Shown: positions 31,235 to 38,864 of the stretch, in pieces | Numbering within the stretch: the first letter of the stretch is position 1 | Layout of the letters: every line of letters begins with the position of its first letter | DNA from: Kordia sp. | Lineage (GTDB): Bacteria > Bacteroidota > Bacteroidia > Flavobacteriales > Flavobacteriaceae | Reading direction: 5' to 3' | NCBI RefSeq assembly: GCF_022447245.1 | Contig: NZ_JAKVBC010000042.1 | Span: forward strand, 1 to 40,682 | DNA length: 40,682 nt | Notes under the pieces: model-generated | The model's input: the letters and a program-made list of their open reading frames with translations, nothing else | What the model was told of the DNA's origin: nothing | Database searches by the model: none | Made by a program: the position numbers and the translations under genes

Positions 31235-31897
31235 ATGACAAAGTGAATATGATACATAAAAGATTGATCAGTTACTGAAGATACTTTTATTTGAGAGGTA
31301 GAGATATCTAAATACAAAACTGAAGAATATGAAATGGTACACTGAATTTGATATGTTGACAAGATTTTGTTAAAAAAAATTGATGAAATACAAAGAGAAA
31401 GATTCAACAAGAAAGTATGTAAAAACGTAGAACAAAAAAAAATATCAAAATCATCTAATAAAATATGAATGACAAAAATGTCAGACGTACATGAATGATT
31501 TAAGTGAACTTTTTTGGAACACACACCTTTGCGAAAGGTTTTTGTATATCACGATTTTTCTTTTGATTTTATTGGTTCAATACTTCGAAAAACAAAGATT
31601 TTCGAAAAGTATCATTGAAAGATTAATATTTATTATCCTTGATGATGAAGCAAACGATCAGAAGATAAGTACGACTATATACAGTTCCAACCTAACGATT
31701 GGTCAGACTCAGACTTATACAGAAAAGATGGTGTTTATGCGTTTTGTTGCGATGGTTATATAGATTGGCAATTTTGACAGACTTGAATTTTATCTTGCGA
31801 AGATGCAAGAAAAATGTGTGAGTTCACTGAAGAAGAAAAAGAATTCTTCAAGGAACTAAACTTATCAAAAGAGGAAATTGATGTTTTAATATCTTAA
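31235..31897 (+). CDS. Hypothetical protein, no recognised family
   Basis: 220 residues. Helical, charged middle (K-K-I-D-E-I-Q-R-E-R-F). A G-G-G run encoded by three consecutive TGAs at about 31640 (Y-Y-P-G-G-G-S). C-terminal E-E-E-K-E-F-F-K-E-L helix. It is the largest gene of this cluster. No motif identified. Standard translation would break it into pieces, so no homologue may have been deposited under the right code. Confidence 0.7.
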
Positions 31898-31907
31898 TTA
31901 TACTATT

Positions 31908-32114
31908 ATGAAATATAAAACAGTAACGGTTACACAAGAAACTATAGATATGTTAGATGGACTATGAATAGACTACGTACAGTGAGACACTTTGTACGAA
32001 GTAGACTTTTACGACGCAAGACCTTACTTGCTTTGATGAGGGATAGCCATTCTTCTTATTATTGCATGTTTAGCTATAAACTCAGACCTTTACATTTCTA
32101 ACCTATGTTGATAA
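31908..32114 (+). CDS. Small membrane protein
   Basis: 68 residues with one strongly hydrophobic helix (about residues 43-58, preceded by G-G-G coded by TGA-TGA-GGG). It couples to the next tiny gene (TAATG). Function unknown. Confidence 0.65.
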
Positions 32115-32212
32115 TGACACCTAAATACAGAGTACGAGCAGATGGAAAGATGCAAGATGAAGTTGTTGGCAACCGTTACGAACACACACATTTACTTAAT
32201 AATATAGACTAA
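32114..32212 (+). CDS. Tiny ORF ending in a start-proximal box
   Basis: 32 codons, starting at the stop of the previous gene (TAATG) and ending in the box before the next gene, so its last residues (L-L-N-N-I-D) are forced by the regulatory motif. Too short to assign. It may be a real microprotein or a coupling leader. Confidence 0.4.
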   Translation: MTPKYRVRADGKMQDEVVGNRYEHTHLLNNID

Positions 32213-32214
32213 TG
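32195..32214 (+). promoter_or_regulatory. AATATAGACTA-ATG box, first copy
   Basis: The motif AATATAGACTAATG abuts the ATG at 32212. Variants stand before the genes at 32372, 32618, 32804 and 33368. TAATAT is six bases before the ATG, fitting a -10 for leaderless mRNA. It could instead be a translation signal in a phage whose starts mostly lack SD. Confidence 0.45.
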
Positions 32215-32349
32215 AAAATAAAAGACATCGTAGCAATGGTATTGCTAATACTGTGATCTTTATACTTTGCAAGTCAATGAGATATAACAAATGCAGTAAC
32301 TATAGTTTGTAGTTCTCTTGTTATCACATATGTAATAGAAAGAAAGTAA
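32212..32349 (+). CDS. Small two-helix membrane protein
   Basis: 45 residues, two hydrophobic segments separated by a polar G-D-I-T-N turn (S-Q-G-D). Holin-like topology but not next to the lysis genes. Function unknown. Confidence 0.6.
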
Positions 32350-32371
32350 TTTTACTTGATAATATAAACTA

Positions 32372-32608
32372 ATGAATATACCAAAGTTTAAGATATGAGA
32401 CAAAGTAGCACATACTTGGGACGCCGTAAATATAACTTATTTTACAATATTCTCTATAAAAAAGAATCACATACCTAAAAACGATTGAAACTGAGTAAAA
32501 GAGACAATTTCGTATTGTTACAATTCTGACAAGAATCTTTGTAGTCGATACGGACAGGATGAAATAAGGTATTGCACCAAAGAAGAAGAACGTATTTATT
32601 TTAATTAA
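32372..32608 (+). CDS. Small hypothetical protein
   Basis: 78 residues, beta-prone N-terminus (I-P-K-F-K-I-G-D-K-V-A-H) that recalls small SH3-like or Tudor-like folds starting with a K-x-G-D-x-V motif. Three cysteines. Function unknown. Confidence 0.65.
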
Positions 32609-32617
32609 TATAGACTA

Positions 32618-32794
32618 ATGTTTGAAGTACCAATGTTTTTGATATATAGTTGCTACACAATGACATGTAGCATGTCCGAGATAACTCCTTGATGGACTAG
32701 TGTAAATATTTACGAAGATCGCTATGGGATTGATTGATGTGTATACCATACAGAAGAACAAATAAAAGACTATTTTTACTCATTTGATAAATAA
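32618..32794 (+). CDS. Small hypothetical protein, possibly exported
   Basis: 58 residues with four cysteines and a weakly hydrophobic N-terminus. It starts at the third copy of the start-proximal box. No family recognised. Confidence 0.6.
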
Positions 32795-32803
32795 TATAGA
32801 ATA

Positions 32804-32962
32804 ATGTGTATTAATCGAGCAGAACTAACTAAACCAGAAAAACCAAGACAAAAAAGAATATTAGACATACTATACCATAGGTTTTGATGAAAAGAACGAT
32901 ACAAAGAGAATAGAGAGTTGATAGAAAAATTAGTAGCTTTTATTTGTGAAAATGATTTATAA
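32804..32962 (+). CDS. Small basic helical protein
   Basis: 52 residues, basic, helical (K-P-R-Q-K-R-I-L-D-I-L-Y), and a G-G pair coded by TGA-TGA. It couples to the next gene (TAATG). Possibly nucleic-acid binding by charge only. Confidence 0.6.
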
Positions 32963-33321
32963 TGAACACACCATCACTAGAAAGATGTAAGAAACTAAAA
33001 GAGATAGGGTATCCTCAAAAACCTTGATATATAATGGAGGATAGGATTGGTGGCTGAATGAGAAGGAAAGTTATGATAGATTTACACCAACCAACAGTAG
33101 CAGAGATGATTTATATTATAACAAAAGACTTTATTTCTTTAGACTGATTAAGGATAATGAAAGGATGTGATTGATTTTACTTAGAAAAGTATGACATAGA
33201 TTTTAGTAACGGTGAGATTGAGTATTGTGTGACAGAAACAACAGTATGAAAATTACCAAATGCACTAGCAGATATGATAATACTACTACATGAGAAAGGT
33301 TTTAAATTGTTTGATAAATAA
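32962..33321 (+). CDS. Paralogue A of a phage T-P-S-L-E-R / P-T-V-A-E-M protein
   Basis: 119 residues. It begins M-N-T-P-S-L-E-R-C-K-K-L-K-E-I-G-Y-P-Q, contains Q-P-T-V-A-E-M-I and ends with L-P-N-A-L-A-D-M-I-I-L-L-H-E-K-G. This pattern is frequent in small proteins of phages and plasmids in many bacteria, whose function is not known. The first 57 bases match the gene at 33647 with one mismatch, and the 3' ends also match; the middle differs and is 40 residues shorter here. Confidence 0.75.
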
Positions 33322-33367
33322 TAGGGAACAAATACTAGCACCCACATTTAATTGATAATATAGACTA

Positions 33368-33634
33368 ATGGATACATTAGAAAAGATAGAAAAGATCAGT
33401 CTTAATCCAGGTGAGTATTGTGAAAAAATAGAAGCTATTATAAATGAAGATACTTACCTACATATAGTTAGTATATGAAAAGTAGATTGAAAAAATATGT
33501 ATAAATTATTCATAAACCTTTCTTATAAGATAGATTATACAGAAAAATCACGACCTATAGACTGCGTATGAACACTAGAACAATGTGTTGATTATGCATA
33601 TGATGAACTAGTAAACAGAGGATTTATTTTATAA
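33368..33634 (+). CDS. Small hypothetical protein
   Basis: 88 residues, acidic, preceded by the GATAATATAGACTAATG box. It lies between the two paralogues. No family recognised. Confidence 0.7.
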
Positions 33635-33646
33635 TATAGTTATATT

Positions 33647-34126
33647 ATGAACACACCATCACTAGAAAGATGTAAGAAACTAAAAGATATAGGGTATCCT
33701 CAAGACTATTGATATTTCTGTTTTAAAGACACCAGAAAACCACATAAGCAATACAATCAAAAAGACTGAGAATTTGTCCCTTTCCATGGGGATTATGCTT
33801 GATCTTGAATAGAACTTTTTTCTATCCCTCTAGACTTTTGACAAAAGTGAAAGATTCCTGAAAATGGATATGATGAACATTATCTTATAGCCCCAACAGT
33901 AGCAGAAATGATTGATTTGTTGCCAGAAACTTTATGATCAGACCATTATTTACGCATTGAAAGAAACCCACACCTTTTTTTCAAAAAACACAATAAAAAC
34001 TTTTGGGTGTCATACGCAATATACGATGACTATGTAGAGCAAGTACCATCAGATAGTATACCAAACGCACTAGCAGATATGATTATACTACTACATGAGC
34101 AAGGTTTTAAATTGTTTGATAAATAA
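33647..34126 (+). CDS. Paralogue B of a phage T-P-S-L-E-R / P-T-V-A-E-M protein
   Basis: 159 residues. It shares N- and C-terminal segments with the gene at 32962, with a complete middle: Y-G-Y-F-C-F-K-D, Y-L-I-A-P-T-V-A-E-M-I-D-L-L-P-E-T-L, and N-F-W-V-S-Y. This is the full-length form of the family, common near replication or small-gene regions of phages; its role is unknown. Confidence 0.8.
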
Positions 34127-34127
34127 T

Positions 34128-34412
34128 ATGGAGCATCTAAGTAAAAAAAGTTTAGAAAGTCTACACAAAGAATATACGTGATGTGATAGGCTAATTAAGA
34201 TTACTGATAGATTAAGTAAAGGAAAATATATGTTCTACAAAGAAATATTCTTTGATACAGACTTAGCAACAATGCTACCGTGCTACGGTAAAAACATAAA
34301 AGAAGCAACGGTAGACTTTATAATGAGGTATTGACTACACGAAGGCAAAAAAATAGAAGATATAATAAATCTCATATTACGGAGATACCACAATAAAAAA
34401 GAAAATCGATAA
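34128..34412 (+). CDS. Small hypothetical protein
   Basis: 94 residues, basic and helical, cysteines at two positions. Last gene of the rightward small-gene cluster; it ends two bases before a terminator stem. No family recognised. Confidence 0.7.
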
Positions 34413-34413
34413 G

Positions 34414-34434
34414 CTGGCTATATGCCAGTTTTTT
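34414..34434 (+). terminator. Intrinsic terminator of the rightward cluster
   Basis: CTGGC-tatat-GCCAG followed by TTTTTT. Directly after the last rightward gene. Confidence 0.85.
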
Positions 34435-34441
34435 ATTTAAT

Positions 34442-34465
34442 AAAAAAAAGAACCTTTCGGCTCTT
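34442..34465 (-). terminator. Intrinsic terminator for leftward transcription
   Basis: On the - strand AAGAGCC-GAAA-GGTTCTT with one G-U pair, followed by eight Ts. It has a GNRA loop. It caps transcripts coming from the HNH gene or from an RNA in 34466-34685. Confidence 0.85.
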
Positions 34466-34685
34466 CACCATCACATACGTACGCTATGCTTTGGAGTTTT
34501 TCCCAGAGGCGGGAATAAACACTTTTGCTAGTTATTATCAGACGAGCGCGCCATCGATACAACACAAGTTTGTACATTAACACTTCTAGCTAACGCCTAC
34601 CATAAGTGTGCTATTGCAATAAATCACAAGGAAGCTTTATATGGTTTCATATTTACTGTAAACATTCTACTGTAAAATATCAATA
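34466..34685 (-). ncRNA. Candidate structured RNA or 3' UTR downstream of HNH gene
   Basis: 220 bases without a convincing ORF on either strand, less AT-rich than the genome. The - strand contains several short inverted repeats (ACACTT...AAGTGT about 34590-34618, TACAA...TTGTA near 34560-34580, TCCC...GGGA near 34500-34512) and ends in a clear intrinsic terminator. It could be an independent ncRNA or a structured 3' UTR. I tested it for a tRNA cloverleaf and found none. Confidence 0.4.
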
Positions 34686-35171
34686 CTATTTATAAACAAC
34701 ACTCCTTCGATCCTCTTTATTTCCCATTATCTTACATAAAACCCCATACCTCTTTACTCAAACGTGCTTAGAGAGACGTTGCCAGTCCATAGTGGATAAT
34801 TGCTCAATAAACCACTCTAACTGATCCTCAAAAACTTGTAACTTTATAGAACCCAATGGTCTGTTCGCATTCATATCCTTCAACTCAGCATCTAACTCAG
34901 GATAATTCTCCTGAAACCATTCTCATGCCAATGTTGGATTCAAATGCCGCCAATACTTATGACACACCAAACACAACGTCTTAGCATTCTTATGATAATA
35001 CTTCATTCTTCCATTCTGTGCCCTAGAAATTATATGACTATACTGCATGTCTGGAGTCCTCATATTGCTCTTCCCACATTTCCAACATACAAAATTATCC
35101 CTAAGATACGTATAACACGCAGCTACATGATCCAGTACCTCTAGCAACCTCTTCTTAACCGTCTTACGCAT
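34686..35171 (-). CDS. HNH endonuclease-like protein
   Basis: 161 residues, basic N-terminus. C-W-K-C-G at about residues 29-33, S-H-I-I-S-R-A near 45, N-A-K-T-L-C-L-V-C-H-K-Y-W near 62-74. This gives a zinc-binding pair, the H of the HNH core, N and the final C-xx-C-H. It resembles phage HNH/NinG-type nucleases. Only two TGA glycines. The gene is isolated and leftward in a rightward neighbourhood, so a mobile homing endonuclease is possible, though a structural role in recombination or packaging is equally possible. Confidence 0.7.
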
Positions 35172-35237
35172 CTCACTTCTATAATGTAAATATTAATATA
35201 ATATACATATGTTTCTTAGAAAATCAACCTTTAGAAC

Positions 35238-35259
35238 GGTAACTTCTTAGTTACCCTTT
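35238..35259 (+). terminator. Hairpin with T-run upstream of HNH gene
   Basis: GGTAAC-ttctta-GTTACC followed by CTTTTT on the + strand. No + strand gene ends here, so it may terminate an antisense transcript over the HNH gene or be a control element. Confidence 0.45.
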
Positions 35260-35372
35260 TTAGTACTCAAAAAAAATATACAGAAAATTTACAAACAAAT
35301 TTTTATGCCTCTTTTTGTTTTTGCTGCGTGTGTGTGTAACTAATATATATATATAAATGTTGCGAGGCGACA

Positions 35373-35391
35373 CCCCCCCCATGCCCCCTAT
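35373..35391. other. C8/C5 tract in an AT-rich genome
   Basis: Eight Cs, then atg, then five Cs. The reverse strand is G-rich. It is strikingly different in base content from its surroundings and could be an R-loop or G-rich structure-forming site near the origin; no complete four-run quadruplex is seen. Confidence 0.5.
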
Positions 35392-35519
35392 ATTTTACAT
35401 AGTATCGATGACAACTACACATTTAGTTACTATAATACCAATTATCGCAACTAAATACACAACCTAGTAATATCAACTATTAGTTCGGATTGTCAATATG
35501 TTGGACTTTATACTCTACA

Positions 35520-35607
35520 TACAGTGAAACCCTATCAAACTATAGGTAGTTCCTGTAACTTGACATTTGATAAATTACGAAATACACAGCTATCTTGTGT
35601 ATTTTTT
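35520..35607 (+). ncRNA. Candidate small RNA with terminator
   Basis: A -10-like TATACT (35509-35514) precedes nested stems TACAG...CTGTA (35520-35524/35553-35557) and CCTAT...ATAGG (35531-35535/35542-35546). These are followed by a terminator hairpin AATACACA...TGTGTATT (35581-35588/35596-35603) with a T-run. The -35 is weak. There is no ORF. It may be a replication-control RNA, given the iterons downstream. Confidence 0.45.
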
Positions 35608-35727
35608 GTATATTTTTGTAAAAAATGATCCCTTTTTAGGTTTTTTTTGTGCGTGTTTTGTAAGAAATTAAGCATTAGAATTAGTACTATAATTTGGGTG
35701 TGAAATATTGAAATAATGGTAGATAGT

Positions 35728-35818
35728 AAGAATTGAGAGTAAGAATTGAGAGTAAGAGTTGAGGGTAAGAGTTGAGACTATGAATTGAGAGTAAGAGTTG
35801 AGGGTAAGAGTTGAGAGT
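35728..35818. repeat. Seven tandem 13-bp iterons
   Basis: Seven contiguous copies of AAGARTTGAGRGT (91 bases): copies 1-2 aagaattgagagt, 3 and 6 aagagttgagggt, 4 aagagttgagact, 5 atgaattgagagt, 7 aagagttgagagt. Thirteen bases is slightly over one helical turn. Non-coding. Directly repeated short motifs in an origin-like region are typical initiator-binding iterons. Confidence 0.85.
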
Positions 35819-35999
35819 ATATATTGTGTATTATGTATTGTTGTTTTGTTTATAAATGAAGCTAAATGAGAAATCCCCCTTCTTTTCTAGATTAGATATA
35901 ACATCATAATTAAGTAAAACAGTTTTTATATATATTTCAGTATTTGGAGCTACTACGTAAGCACCAAAATACAGTTCCTAACTACAATACAAGATATAA

Positions 36000-36017
36000 T
36001 TACACTTTTTAGTGTAA
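36000..36017. repeat. Perfect hairpin TTACACT-TTTT-AGTGTAA
   Basis: A 7-bp perfect stem and four-base loop in the control region between iterons and the early operon. It may be a protein site or an RNA hairpin. Confidence 0.6.
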
Positions 36018-36062
36018 AATCTATTGATTTATTAATAAATATAAATATAACGTTGTCATCGT

Positions 36063-36125
36063 GATATTGAGATGGTAGCTATTAAGCTATAGTTGCCAGT
36101 AGAGTAACCAATGCTATCTCATATC
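36063..36125 (+). promoter_or_regulatory. Long imperfect inverted repeat before early operon
   Basis: GATATTGAGATGGTAGC (36063-36079) pairs with GCTATCTCATATC (36113-36125). An inner TAGCT...AGCTA pair and GTTGCC sit in the loop. It lies 33 bases before the AT-rich box and first gene of the early operon, so it could be a structured leader, an operator or part of the origin. Confidence 0.55.
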
Positions 36126-36157
36126 CACATCTATTTTACAATATTATATATTATATT

Positions 36158-36361
36158 ATGACTTACAACTGACGAACTAACAGAGCAACTCGACTTGTGA
36201 ACTTGCATTTTAACCCTGAAACAATCGAAGACGTAGAGAACGCCAAGTATTTATTAGAAGAAATGTATGACAATATAGACAACTTATTAATTACTGATTT
36301 ATTGCCAAACATTGAAGAAATAGACCGAGAAGAGCTTAAAGAAGCAACAGAACAAAAATAA
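36158..36361 (+). CDS. Small acidic hypothetical protein
   Basis: 67 residues, basic N-terminus and acidic helical C-terminus (N-I-E-E-I-D-R-E-E-L-K-E-A). One TGA glycine. First gene of the rightward operon. Family not recognised. Confidence 0.7.
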
Positions 36362-36396
36362 TATCACACTATTTATTATATTATACTATTAATATC

Positions 36397-36732
36397 ATGA
36401 ACAACTACAAGAAACTTCAACATTTTGTTGACCTATGCCCAAAAGGTGCAACAATTGAGAGATTATCTCATAACACATGCAAACGAGAAACCGAGGATAA
36501 AGAAGGTATATTATACGAATATACACACATTGTTATCAAAGACAAAACAAACGATGATATCAAATTGAACACAGATTGACGGTATACCGAATCAACAAAA
36601 CGCAAGATGAATGAATACTTGTCTGATTACAGGATCAACGTATTTCAAAAGAATAAAAATCGATTTGTTACATTTTGAGAATACCAATGCTCGCCAATAA
36701 CAATTGATTATTACGACAACATGACAATATAA
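36397..36732 (+). CDS. Hypothetical protein
   Basis: 111 residues. Preceded by the 17-base core of the AT-rich box. The reading frame passes through TGA at 36577 (G-R-Y-T-E-S). Mixed alpha/beta. No family recognised. Confidence 0.7.
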
Positions 36733-36763
36733 AACCATTTTACACCCTTATATTATTATTATT

Positions 36764-37021
36764 ATGACATATGTTTATTGAACGAAAACAGATCCAAACA
36801 TTTATTCCAATGCAAAAAACCCTATTACAAGAGTATATGTATGCGAAACGGAAGAAGAAAGAGATTTTGCAATGTATAGCCTAATAATGACGACAAACGA
36901 AAAGTTCGATTTTTATTGAGAAACAACAAACAAAGCAAAAATACCCAAAAAATACAAAAACGTATATCATAAACTTATAAAAACAGACAAAAACAAATTT
37001 TACAGTAGAGTTATTAAATAA
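36764..37021 (+). CDS. Small basic hypothetical protein
   Basis: 85 residues, basic (P-K-K-Y-K-N-V-Y-H-K), two TGA glycines. Family not recognised. Start after TATTATTATTATTATG. Confidence 0.7.
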
Positions 37022-37042
37022 ATTTATACAAACTACAATGCT

Positions 37043-37162
37043 ATGACTAGATTTAAATATGCCATTTGATTTATAGAGTCTATACCTTTTGAGTTTTTTA
37101 TTTGTTTATTTGTTGCAATATGAATAGTGATGACTTACAAAAAACTTTATACGCAAGGTTAA
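37043..37162 (+). CDS. Small single-pass membrane protein
   Basis: 39 residues with one hydrophobic helix (about residues 13-31). Very short; the call relies on a clear start, hydrophobicity and lack of alternatives. Confidence 0.5.
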
Positions 37163-37191
37163 TAGTGAAAGCTAAATCTTATAAAAACTGA

Positions 37192-37311
37192 ATGCGACAT
37201 TATAAGACAATAAAAGACGTTGAAGACACAGCGTCTGAAATATCAATTTTATGAGTTCCTTTTATTTATAATATTATTACAAAAACGCTATGTATACTAA
37301 AGAAATGATAA
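37192..37311 (+). CDS. Small hypothetical protein
   Basis: 39 residues, helical, hydrophobic C-terminal half. It overlaps the HTH gene start by 22 bases. Weak evidence beyond the open frame. Confidence 0.4.
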
Positions 37312-37490
37312 GAACGTGCGAAATACCAGTTGCAAAAATCGCACGTAAAGCAAGGGTTAAATTGGACAGAATAAAAAACTATATGCATTGAAGAGGTAAA
37401 ATCACGCCAGAGGAAAGAAACAAAATAAAAACGTATATATGCACAGTTTGCGAAAATTGTATTGATTTAGTCAATAATCAATCTTTATAA
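37290..37490 (+). CDS. Small HTH-like transcriptional regulator
   Basis: 66 residues. C-E-I-P-V-A-K-I-A-R-K-A-R-V and K-I-T-P-E-E-R-N-K-I-K-T-Y-I resemble a minimal XRE-type helix-turn-helix. It lies two thirds of a kilobase into the early operon. It has three cysteines near the end. A role in the early-to-late switch is inference. Confidence 0.55.
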
Positions 37491-37503
37491 GATAAATATA
37501 TAA

Positions 37504-37617
37504 ATGATAACAATAAAATTTATAATTGAAAACTTTTTTTATCATTGAATGTTTTTTTTATTGTATATTACTATTTGAATAATTTTTTTTTATCTAATAA
37601 TTAGAGAACATGAATAA
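37504..37617 (+). CDS. Small membrane protein
   Basis: 37 residues with a hydrophobic helix spanning most of the sequence (F-F-L-L-Y-I-T-I-G-I-I-F-F). It overlaps the next gene by 8 bases. Confidence 0.5.
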
Positions 37618-37771
37618 AAAACAAGTAAACGTATGAATGTTTATTGCAGGCGTTATGGGATGAGTAATAGCTAATATTGCAGGGCTAAGCATTGTTTCAA
37701 TGATTATAATGTGATTATTTTTATCTATTATATTTTATACTATAACAATACCCCGACATGATGAACGATAA
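37610..37771 (+). CDS. Small two-helix membrane protein
   Basis: 53 residues with two hydrophobic helices (G-M-F-I-A-G-V-M-G-G-V-I-A and I-I-M-G-L-F-L-S-I-I-F) and a basic C-terminus R-H-D-E-R. A holin- or anti-holin-like topology, but distant from the lysis genes. Confidence 0.6.
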
Positions 37772-37850
37772 TTTTATGTTTTGAGTTATAGCGTATGCTA
37801 TACTAATGTTATTTATGATGGCTATAGTTTTATTATCTAATATTATATAA
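37758..37850 (+). CDS. Very small membrane protein
   Basis: 30 residues, almost all hydrophobic. Coupled to the next gene (TAATG) and overlapping the previous by 14 bases. Three consecutive membrane microproteins are unusual; this is the least secure one. Confidence 0.4.
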
Positions 37851-38230
37851 TGCCTAAAAGAAAAGTTACAGATTTTATTGATGAAGTGTGATCTTCAACG
37901 TACATCTATGAAGAATATGGTAACGACATACATGTCGGTAGCAGAGAACTTAAAGAATGAGATTGGTGTTATGTTAGTGACAAAAGTGAGCAAGAAGCGT
38001 TAGAAGATAAGCAAAAAGCTATTTTTATATATTCCGATAAAAATTGAACAAATTATTGTGTTGCAGGGCAACGAGAAAAAGAGTATAGAGCATGAACAAC
38101 ATATAATGTACATCCTCGAAAATATGCAGTACCAATACCAAAAGAAGCAAAGAAAAGACGCAGAACAAGACCACTTACAGATAGTCAACGAGAGAAAGCA
38201 AAAGAGAATAATTACTGATTAAATATTTAA
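37850..38230 (+). CDS. Hypothetical basic-tailed protein
   Basis: 126 residues: an acidic N-terminal half with W and Y, then K-E-A-K-K-R-R-R-T-R-P-L-T-D-S-Q-R-E-K-A-K as a strongly basic tail. Possibly DNA- or RNA-binding by charge. No family recognised. Confidence 0.7.
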
Positions 38231-38247
38231 TTTATTATTATATTATC

Positions 38248-38736
38248 ATGAAGATAGAAATAGATTTTAACGCACAAGATGTTATAGACAAGTACATAAA
38301 AGAAAACATTGAATGACACAAATCTCTTTCGTGATACTTGAGGTATTGCCTAGAAGATGATATAAACACAATAAAAAAACAAAAAATTGAAGATGAGATA
38401 AATAAAGAATTGCAGAAAATGTGAGAAGAAGTTATGTTTAATCAGTCAAAGAATTTTACTTCATCACGAATGAACGAGTTTAACTCCAATGTATCTAAGC
38501 ATCTATCCCAAAAGATTGATGAATATATTGAAAAAAAAGTAAGTGATTATGAATTAGAAAGGAAAATAGATTGATTCATAAATTGATACATTAAAAATAA
38601 AATAGAACCTTATTTGACAAAACAGATACAAAAGATGATATGTATATCCACCGATGAAATAGATGATATCCATTCATGTATAGATCATGCTTTACAAACT
38701 TGATATGAAGCATGAAGAGAACAATGTCCTTTTTAA
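38248..38736 (+). CDS. Coiled-coil hypothetical protein
   Basis: 162 residues, helical, alternating charges through the middle, C-terminus R-E-Q-C-P-F. No family recognised; it could be an assembly chaperone or replication accessory. The start follows TATTATCATG. Confidence 0.65.
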
Positions 38737-38754
38737 TTTATTACTGAAACCAAA

Positions 38755-38847
38755 ATGTTTCACAATTGAGTACAACAATTTGCATGTTTTGTAGCTATAA
38801 TATTGTTTATGCTTTTAGTGGCAGATATAGTTGCATTATTTATGTAA
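38755..38847 (+). CDS. Very small membrane protein
   Basis: 30 residues, hydrophobic from residue 9. Directly upstream of the structured RNA; it stops 18 bases before its predicted transcription start. Weak call. Confidence 0.4.
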
Positions 38848-38858
38848 ATTGTTATAGT
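38831..38858 (+). promoter_or_regulatory. Putative promoter of the structured RNA
   Basis: TTGCAT (38831-38836), a 16-base spacer and TATAGT (38853-38858), placing the start near 38865. The -35 lies within the last codons of the membrane microprotein. Confidence 0.6.
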
Positions 38859-38864
38859 GAGTGT

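Larger units (their letters stand above)
35172..36157. other. One-kilobase non-coding control region (candidate origin)
   Basis: No ORF of convincing length on either strand under table 25. Contents, left to right: inverted repeat GGTAAC...GTTACC with T-run (35238-35259); a C8 tract and a C5 run (about 35373-35391); a candidate small RNA (35520-35607); seven 13-bp iterons (35728-35818); a hairpin TTACACT-TTTT-AGTGTAA (36000-36017); and a large imperfect inverted repeat (36063-36125) just before the early operon. Iterons, hairpins and AT-rich flanks are features of replication origins. Confidence 0.6.

Noticed and set aside
34466-34685. tRNA or tmRNA gene
   Set aside because: The region is structured and terminated, but no T-loop consensus, acceptor stem with CCA or tag-coding frame could be found.
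35728-35818. CRISPR array
   Set aside because: The repeats are contiguous 13-mers with no unique spacers and no cas genes nearby.
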